Position numbers and translations under genes: made by a program. A stretch of DNA of 64,000 bases, from positions 10,730,001-10,794,000 of the forward strand of contig WPIO01000007.1 of the NCBI GenBank assembly GCA_009760855.2, in the 5' to 3' direction. The stretch is from Cristatella mucedo. Taxonomy: Eukaryota; Bryozoa; Phylactolaemata; Cristatellidae. This document shows, piece by piece, positions 56,907 to 64,000 of the stretch (position 1 is its first letter; every line of letters starts with the position of its first letter). The notes beneath the pieces were generated by a model, which had not been told where the DNA came from, searched no databases, and was given only the letters and a program-made list of their open reading frames with translations.

Positions 56907-57015
56907 AGCGCAAGCCAACACTTGCTTGCTTGCCCTGGTGGACATTCTATTCGGTGTTTTGTCTTGGATGCTTTATTCTTATTCTGAGCACACACTGCTG
57001 ACCAACGTAGTTGCT
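56907..57015 (+). CDS. Orphan exon candidate with a hydrophobic segment
   Basis: A long pyrimidine tract (TGTCTTGCTGTTGTTTCC...) ends in GTGCAG before 56907; the donor is GTTGCT followed by GTAAGG. The 109-nt exon (phase 2 in, 0 out) reads QANTCLLALVDILFGVLSWM, then LYSYSEHTLLTNVVA, with one hydrophobic helix. It faintly recalls multi-pass proteins such as GPI1/PIG-Q, but I cannot support that and no partner exons were found. Confidence 0.2.
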
Positions 57016-57755
57016 GTAAGGGTATTCACACACGTCGGTACTTGGCTTGTAGACTCGAAAGCTATAGCTGCAAGATGTCAGGCTGCGATAAGAAACTGTA
57101 CAAGAACCTAGTGCACAGCTGCGGCAGTGCAGGCGCAGCCAGCGGCTGCGAAAGCACCGATGTGTTAGTGCCGCTCTCACCATCACAGTCTGTGTTCTCA
57201 TACAGCCCCACCAAGTAAGTGATCGGCGGCACTCGACACTGCGCAACTGCAGCAACCTGCGGCTGCGTGAATGATAGTGTCTATGCATGGGCCTGGTCTA
57301 AACTCGATATTTATGTAAGCACTGTGTGCTTGTCACTTTCCTTGGTTCTAGGTTCTAGGTGTGTGAAGTCACTTCTTATTTTTACTTAGGTTTAGCAGTA
57401 CATGCAACTGTGTGTTTACGAGCCAATATTTGTCGGTCCCCTGAGCTCAGCTTACTAACAGGGTTGAGTGCATTTGTATAAAAAAACGGGTGCTGATTTT
57501 TGTGAGGATCCAGGAATAATTATAGAATTGTATAGATATATCATGATATCAAGAGTCGTTGAAGTGATCCTCGGCAGTTTTAGTTAGTCTTGTATGCCAT
57601 TATGCCTACCTGACTGTCTGTTATAGCTGCTAATTTTTGTTGTTTTTAATGCTAACCCGTTGTACACCACTCCTAGCCTTATCAATTTTTGTCCTAGGCT
57701 GCTGGTATTATGGATGTGCAGTTGCTTTCCATCAAGCAGTGTATCGATCTCAAGG
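57016..57755. other. No gene or repeat recognised
   Basis: Anonymous sequence. Confidence 0.4.
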
Positions 57756-57759
57756 TTTT

Positions 57760-57990
57760 GTCACTTTTAGGTCCTTTCTCTAGCCCTAGCCTAGCTATCC
57801 AAACTAATCCCTTATCAGGCTAGGCATAGTAACATCTGCTCTTCCGACTCAAGTCGTTTAGGTGCGTCTTTAGCTCCTATGCTTCCAAAGCCTGGAAGTA
57901 GCTCCCGACTGACTTCATGCCATCCCCTGACGAGGACATTTAAACAAAAGCTTCGAGCAGACCTCCTCCCTGCATTTGCCGGGTCCTTGC
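57760..57990 (+). mobile_element. LINE family 1 ORF-end fragment
   Basis: TTGTCACTTTTAGGTCCTTT and CTCCTATGCTTCCAAAGCCT are decayed forms of the LINE family 1 ORF end. No tail. Confidence 0.55.
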
Positions 57991-58179
57991 GAATTGTCCT
58001 TTGTGTTCTCACGTTTGCTGACGTGCAAGTTATCGCTAACCAATTATCTTTCCTGCTGAGCATACGAGGAAATGGCGTATTAATGAATGATGGTGATAAG
58101 AATGGCTAACGGTGATGGTAGATGTTTACACTAATACTTCAAAATACTAGCCGCTAATAAGATCAATAACATGTTATAA

Positions 58180-58260
58180 TAGTAGGTCGTTTAGCTCCAC
58201 AAGAGAACTAAATCTCGATCCAGGTGCTTTACAACTTGCTGAAAGCGAAACAATAACCAA
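58180..58260 (-). mobile_element. LINE family 1 tail, decayed
   Basis: AGAGAACTAAATCTCGATCC and GGTGCTTTACAACTTGCTGA, a diverged tail complement. Confidence 0.5.
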
Positions 58261-58534
58261 ATTTAATGGCAAGTTAATGGCAAGCAGGGTACCATACTTG
58301 GATAAGCTTGTAAAGGTAAACAAGTATCTTGCTTAGGCCAGCCCACTAAACCCGAAGACACTCATGGCCACCGGTTAGTGGGACCTCAGACTGCGGACAT
58401 GCACTGATTCATGCACAGGTGACTTCACAAAGCTTGAAGGCACGTATAAAAGGCAGTTTACTGTGGTGAAGAGAAAGCTGATCGGAGCAGATGCATCTTT
58501 AGCTGAAACTTAAAATAATGCAATATCATAATAA

Positions 58535-59265
58535 CACAAATGATAATAATAGTATTTGTATTGCCCCCAAAGAGAACTAAATCTCTTTCTGGACACTCTT
58601 TGCAAATTGTGCAAAATAAGTTAATCAACTGGTCTATGATAGCATGCAGTGTCAGCACACTTGGGCACTCAATATCTTTTTAAATGTCAAGTGAGGGGGG
58701 TGTCGTGACGTCACTAATATGTTCCTGGCATTTTGAGTGCACGAACGAAAGACAAGGTCTAAAGATAGCTTGAGGTTGGTTAGAGACACAGCTAAGTGAC
58801 TTGAGTTAGAAAAGCAGGTGATACAAGTCCTAGCCTGATTGAGAAGTCGTTCTAGTAGGTCGGCTGTGGCAAGAGATTGAACATAAAATGAGTGGCAAAA
58901 CCTTGGTCAATATGCTCCTTGATGGGGAGAGTGCAGGCCGACGAGAAGTGGTATAATGTAGCAACTGCTATGCTCGACGTCAGACAAGATGTACAATTTT
59001 GCAATAACTAAACAGCTCATTGCACTGGCTGAAATGCTTGCCAATAGTGAGCTGCAGAAGTCGAGACGGGTTGGCAAAAATGCATGGACCAACTTAGACG
59101 TGGTATCCCAGAATAATCAAGCACACATTCTTGCAGTGTTGGTAGCAGTAGCTGGTAACATGCAGGCTTGGCTGTGGAGCTGATGTGGTTGTCTGGTGAA
59201 AGGTCACTCTTAGACAGGAAGCCCAGATTTCGTGCAGATGCTACAGGAGATTTGTTGGCCTAAAC
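58535..59265 (-). mobile_element. LINE family 1, 5'-truncated copy
   Basis: Tail complement AGAGAACTAAATCTCTTTCT at 58571, then decayed ORF end including FLPTRLDFCSSLLASISASA near 59050. Confidence 0.7.
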
Positions 59266-60030
59266 CATTTTGATAGATTGCAGGAAGTGACCATTGCTGG
59301 GAGGAGGGAGTGAGGGAGAGGGAGTTATGTCATGTCAGCTAGGCCGTTGCCGGCAGACCAGCCGAGCTGTCTAGTTTTGTCCCAGTCGCAGGCAATGAAA
59401 GGCAGTGGCTGTGCGATCCGAATAAAGAGAATTTCAGTTATTTAGGCATGATGTCATGGATGTATGAACTAGTATGGCTGTTGTAGTCTTATCTCAACAG
59501 TCCGTGATTTTTAATCAGTAACCAATTGACATTTTTCTTTGCCCACCAGCATACTGAAAGTACTTCTAAAGTGATTCAATTTTCTCAGGTTCTGTATAGG
59601 TGCAAGCACTATTAGTATTAACCTGTCTTCTGTCGGTTCTATATTTAGAACATAAACCTCATTATGCTTGTTGATGCTAACTGGTTATTCTAAGAATGGC
59701 TGGTTAGCAATCACTGGTTAACCACTCACAAGGTGATGTGATTAGCTCTGATGATGTGACTAGGAGGCCTCGGCAGCAATCGCTGAGCTAAGTTGAACTT
59801 ATATACGCTCAAGTATGTATATAGCTCTTAAGTATGCTGTGTGAGCTTGTGCCTGCGAATGTGCCGGTGCATGTGCTGTTAGCGTGCTTACCCACTAAAG
59901 CATGCTCGCGGTCCTTCGAACTTGGTGGTGGAAATCCTGTCTCAAGTGTTCCGTGCTCAGTACAGCACCGTAGCAGCTGGTATAAGTTGAATGGTTGTGA
60001 AGGAGCTGCAAAGATTGAGAGGAAGAGAGA
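59266..60030. other. Anonymous stretch
   Basis: No gene or repeat recognised; short frames only. Confidence 0.4.
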
Positions 60031-60034
60031 CAAA

Positions 60035-60410
60035 CATAAAATCCTTTGGAGACTATATCTTTAGTTCATATGCTCCCAAAGCCTGAAACTTGCTCCTGAT
60101 TTAAGTCACGACATCCCGTGTCTTGACCATTTAAAAATAAGCTCTAGCACACCTGTGTTTCACAGCATTCAGTGGATCCTTGGTGATTCGTCCTCTGTGT
60201 GCATATGCGTGCTGACACTGTGCATGGTACCATTGCTCATATTTTACATATTGGCACTGTAATATTACCTCAAACCATATAGTGCTTGTTATCATTGTGC
60301 ATGTTACCACTAACCATTCGATTATGCTTCCTTTACAGTATATGTAGAGTACCTAAAAGGTATTAATTTCTATTGAGGACACAAGTGTATTATTATTATT
60401 ATTAGTGGTC
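60035..60410 (+). mobile_element. LINE family 1 3' end
   Basis: AAATCCTTTGGAGACTATAT, CACAGCATTCAGTGGATCCT, GTGCTGACACTGTGCATGGT and a tail with ATT repeats at 60388. Confidence 0.75.
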
Positions 60411-60548
60411 GCTTCAGTTGATGTGATTGAGAGTACTCGAGAATACTTAGGCTGATGTGCTTGAGAGTACCGATGCTATAGTTGTGTTTCTTACTGGTTC
60501 TTGTTGTGGTCAGCTGCAATACTGTCTCCCTAGCCTAAAAGAGGGAAG

Positions 60549-60662
60549 ATCAGCAGATTCAACAGCCTCATTTATATAGTGGCAGGAGAGCATTAGTGGC
60601 TATCAACACAGCTTGCAGTCGGCAATAAAGAATTGCCTGCTGCAGTACTCAAAGCCACCACT
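60549..60662 (-). mobile_element. SINE-A copy
   Basis: GCAGATTCAACAGCCTCATT, AGGAGAGCATTAGTGGCTAT, GCAATAAAGAATTGCCTGCT; the tRNA head is lost. Confidence 0.65.
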
Positions 60663-60664
60663 AG

Positions 60665-60980
60665 CTGGTAATAATGTAATGTATCCAGCTGTAATTCATA
60701 GCCACAAAGACAAAGTGTGTGTTATGCAACACGCTCCCTTTGCAGCAAATTTAAAGTGCATAGAAAGAGATTAAATTCTCTAAGGATGCTATTCAAACAT
60801 ATTCTTATTATTATTATTGTCATTATTATGCATGACAGTCTTCTTATGTGCACTCAAAGCTTATGCAGCTTTTGGTACGAATTTGGTTGCCAAGAGACTT
60901 CATCTCACGCAACAAAGAGAAAGTAAGAAGCATACCTGAGTCAGAAGGGCAGTCGAGAGAGTGAGTAGCATGGAAGTCGG
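60665..60980 (-). mobile_element. LINE family 2 tail split by a LINE family 1 tail
   Basis: GTAATGTATCCAGCTGTAAT and CACAAAGACAAAGTGTGTGT; interrupted at about 60730-60830 by TTTGCAGCAAATTTAAAGTG to ATT repeats; resumes ATGTGCACTCAAAGCTTATG. TTATGCA flanks the insert on both sides. Confidence 0.7.
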
Positions 60981-61139
60981 AGACAGTGGAAAGGATATTC
61001 GACATAAGTCTCCTGCGATCAATAACGGCCTGTCGCTTACGAGTATTTTAGTGAGGGACTCTGAAACCTCTCCTTAAATAGCTTACACAGTCAGAAGCAT
61101 AAATATTGCAGAATAAATAAACTAAGCAAACTGTATCAG

Positions 61140-62310
61140 TAATGTCCATCTAACATTGGTAGTTCCTGAGTCTTGTGTGTCTGTTCTTGTTCCCTTGCTG
61201 TTCTCCATTTGTAATCACTCTCTGGGAAAAGTGACTAAGGACCGTGGAATAGGATATCACTTTTATGTTGACGATACTCAGCTGTATGTGTCATTCAAAC
61301 TGTCGGAATCTGCTTCAGCAGCTGATAAACTGAATGCTTGCCTTGCTGACTTTGATCCTTGATGTCGGAAAATTTCTTGAAAATAAATGGCGAAACTGAA
61401 CTGCTGCTCATAGGACACCCTAAGTGTGTGGCTATATCGGAAGGCTCTGCTCTTCTAGTAGGTGATGCTGTTGTGCGACCATCACCACGTGCTCGAAATT
61501 TAGGTGTCGTTATCGACAACTGCCTATATTTTAAAAGCTTCGTTCAGTAGACTGCTTCTACAGCCAACCATCAGTCTGTTCTCTATCTAAGATTAACAGC
61601 TGTCTTCCACAGTGGCTTGCAAAAAATCTAATTAGCTCCTTAGTTCTGTCCTGGCTTGATTATTATAATTCTCTTTTGGCTGGGCTACCGAAAAAAGTAA
61701 CTTAGCTACTGCAGATGGCTATGAATGTGGCTGTAAGGCTAGTTTGCAAATCCCAGAGGTTTGATCACGTTTCTCCTTTGCTAAAAGAACTAGGATGGCT
61801 GCCGGTTGATCAAAGGATACAGAGCAAAGTTCCTTTTATCTGACCCATAGGGCGCCCCACGGCTTGGCTCCTCCATACCTAGCTGAACTGCTTCACCAGT
61901 TTCAGCCTGCTTTCAGGTCCTGTATGGACAATGAATTAGCTGTTCCATATTCATCCGCTTAAAGACCGTTGGCTACAGAAGCTTTTGCTGTGCATCTTCT
62001 AGACTGTGGAACTCACTTCCATGATTCTTACACAGCTACTACTCTCCTGCTGCCGACTATGGCACATCCTTTTCAGCGGTCCTGAGCTGCTACTTCCATG
62101 CTACTCACTACCTCAACTGCCCTCCTGACTCAGTTAGGCTTCCCACTTTCTCTTTGTTGCATGAGATGAAGTCTGTTGGCTACCGAATGGATACCAAAAG
62201 CCGCAGATGCTGTGAGTGCGCTATACAAAACTCTCCTGCGTAACACCCACATAGTCTTTGTGGCTTTGTGGAGTTACAGATATAGATAAATTACATTACA
62301 TGTTATATGG
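61140..62310 (+). mobile_element. LINE family 2, RT C-terminal half and 3' UTR
   Basis: [20 protein letters not shown] with intact YVDD near 61262-61275, then FLKINGETELLLIGHPK and DAVVRPSPRARNLGVVIDNC, and broken frames to LWNSLP-like sequence near 62010. The 3' UTR ends with an ATTACAT tail at 62300. Confidence 0.85.
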
Positions 62311-62985
62311 TGTAAGAATGATACATGACTCTTAAAGGTCTAGGTCGTTGGTCGAGTCTGGCCTTTAAGACTGTTCTACCACTGTTATATAAAGTTAGCT
62401 ATTGAATCAGCTGACCTTTTATGTACTGAGAAGCAAGAATGATGTCTTGCCTTCTTTGGTTGTTGAGTCAGTAGCCTCTAACATAAGAGCCAACTTGGTC
62501 TATTCCACAGACCTAGTATATGCTAATTAATCGATGCCGCAGGCTAGACTGGAGTTATGCTTACTGTGCACTGTAGCTGTGAAGTGTTGTTATAAGTTTG
62601 ATATTTCTGCTGGCTTCTTGTTGATTGATATCACACATAGCGTGTGACCCCAGAGCCAATGCACTTTAGTTTGCTCGGCTATGCGCTCATGCGAGTTTCA
62701 TTTGCCAATGTGCATGCTTGTGTCCACGTGTGCGCATGCACATTTGTAACTGTATATCTGTGAGGGTGCACTTTTATGCCCTTGCGTGCCGTCTGTAGTA
62801 TGTGCTAACTGGTGGTCTAGCTAGTGACTGCTGTTGTGGAGTAGTGGCCGAACTCTTGTATTATGTTGTTTGCGTCGGTACTGGGCTAATGTATGTTCTA
62901 GTAGATCCTAAATGCATCACTGTAGTATAGATCGCATGCACGTGTTGTTGAACGATTGGACATTTTTAGACCTGCCTCGTTGAGC
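62311..62985. other. Anonymous stretch
   Basis: No gene or repeat recognised. Confidence 0.4.
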
Positions 62986-63125
62986 CTTTTACCTTGCCGT
63001 GGTGAGGCAGCTTGTGTATCTCAGTGACCCCGAGAGCTATGCCGGCTGGAGTTGAGGCAACTCCTGGCAGGGTCACCCATGCCGGACAGGTCGAAGGGTA
63101 GAGATCAGACGAAAAGAAGGCTCGA
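62986..63125 (+). mobile_element. Structured segment like the 5' region of a non-LTR element
   Basis: CCTTGCCGTGGTGAGGCAGC, AGCTATGCCGGCTGGAGTTG and GGGTCACCCATGCCGGACAG. It folds well (GGAGTT/AACTCC hairpin, GGGTCACCC hairpin, GCCGG pairs). From memory, very similar sequence starts many invertebrate LINEs; I could not check this. Confidence 0.4.
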
Positions 63126-63610
63126 AGTAAACATATATTTCATGTCATGGGCAGCCTCAGTAGATCCAGCAGCCGCTAGGCAGCTAGTGCCTCTAAACTG
63201 TCCTTTCAGCTTGTTCTGGGTCCTCTCCCAGTCAGCTGTGCCAACTTTATGGGTGCATTACCACTGTGGTTTCCAGTGGTCCTGCCACAGTGCCGGCTTA
63301 CTGGCTGGCAATCCAGCAGAGCCTAGTCACTAGTGTATGGGTAGCACTGCCCACATCGTTCTCATCGTCCAATGGATTTGGATGATGGAGCTGCCCTTTT
63401 ATACTAGAAAGCATTCAACAGGCTGTTTTTGCCTGGCCTGCACAGTAAAGTTAGCTGTGCTGTGCAGGAAACCAGCTCCCTAATGCAAGCAATCGGCTGA
63501 ACCTGCTGCTGTGCTGCTGCTGCTGCTGCTGCTCTACTGCTGTTGGTGGTGCTCTTCAGCTGCTGGTCATCTGTGGCTTCTCTGCTGCCACTGCTGCTAA
63601 TGAGGCCGCT

Positions 63611-63641
<31 letters not shown>

Positions 63642-64000
63642 ACTGCTGCGCTGCCGTTGCTGCTCTGAGGACCAGGTACCTCAATATCATGCCTTTTTAT
63701 ACTTCAATAGTGTGTTGAACCTGATACTTTAACTTTTGTTGCCTAGTAAAATTAGAGGCATACATTCGACGGAGCCGATTACTAGGTTAGTGAAGCTCTA
63801 CTGCAGCGATTTGAAGGGTACAAGAAAGAAAGGAAATCGTGTCGATGTGTTCTGGCTTCAGGAATCAAACCAACTTCCCCTATCCAATGGCATATCGTAT
63901 ATATACTTCATAACATTCGTATAGCATCTTGAGATAACGGGATCTTTTTGCAGGCACTACACATGCCAATAAGGGAGCATGTCGACTCACTGTTGAAAGC
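63126..64000. other. Anonymous stretch with CTG repeats
   Basis: Interrupted CTG/GCTGCTG repeats lie at 63500-63665. The open frames show no homology. Confidence 0.5.

Overview
The window is eukaryotic, animal-type DNA: interrupted exons with GT/AG splice sites, long introns, many non-LTR retrotransposon fragments, two families of tRNA-derived SINEs, LTR elements, DNA transposon relics and long dinucleotide microsatellites. The one gene I can build with confidence is a minus-strand HOIL-1 (RBCK1) orthologue, a subunit of the linear-ubiquitin ligase complex LUBAC. HOIL-1 is an animal protein family, and the CR1/L2-like retrotransposons also fit an invertebrate metazoan. I cannot name the species or phylum from sequence alone.

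Layout. Positions 41,119 down to 1,520 hold the HOIL-1-like gene. It has a first coding exon (41.0 kb), a ubiquitin-like (UBL) exon (40.5-40.8 kb), a possible linker exon (35.7 kb), a second homologous UBL exon (16.1-16.5 kb), a Ser-rich linker exon (12.1-12.3 kb), a second linker exon (7.4-7.6 kb), an NZF zinc-finger exon (5.1-5.2 kb), a RING1 exon (4.0-4.3 kb), a short exon finishing RING1 (3.0 kb) and an IBR exon (1.5-1.8 kb). The catalytic RING2 exon(s) must lie to the left of the window. Apart from the two UBL exons relative to each other, all junctions agree in phase. The two UBL exons have identical boundary phases (2 in, 1 out), so either fits between exon 1 and the Ser-rich exon, but both cannot be used in one frame. 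This suggests mutually exclusive exons or a partly duplicated gene, and is the most interesting observation here.

The introns are filled with repeats: LINE family 1 (3' tail ending in ATT repeats), LINE family 2 (tail ending in ATTAC repeats), SINE-A and SINE-B (SINE-B carries the tail of LINE family 1), a decayed Tc1/mariner transposon at 37.3-38.3 kb, a small TIR element at 33.3-33.9 kb and a foldback element with CCCTAAA-like repeats at 25.4-26.1 kb.

A GC-rich block at 42.1-42.7 kb lies just upstream of the gene start and may be its promoter. From 42.8 to about 54.4 kb lies a nest of retroelements: two solo LTRs with target duplications inside LINE family 2 copies, two decayed copies of an R2-like retrotransposon 3' end, and two copies of a short LTR element that seems to carry only a gag-like region. 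From 54.4 to 64 kb there are further LINE fragments, mostly anonymous sequence, two weak orphan exon candidates and a structured LINE-5'-like segment at 63 kb. I recognise no second intact host gene.
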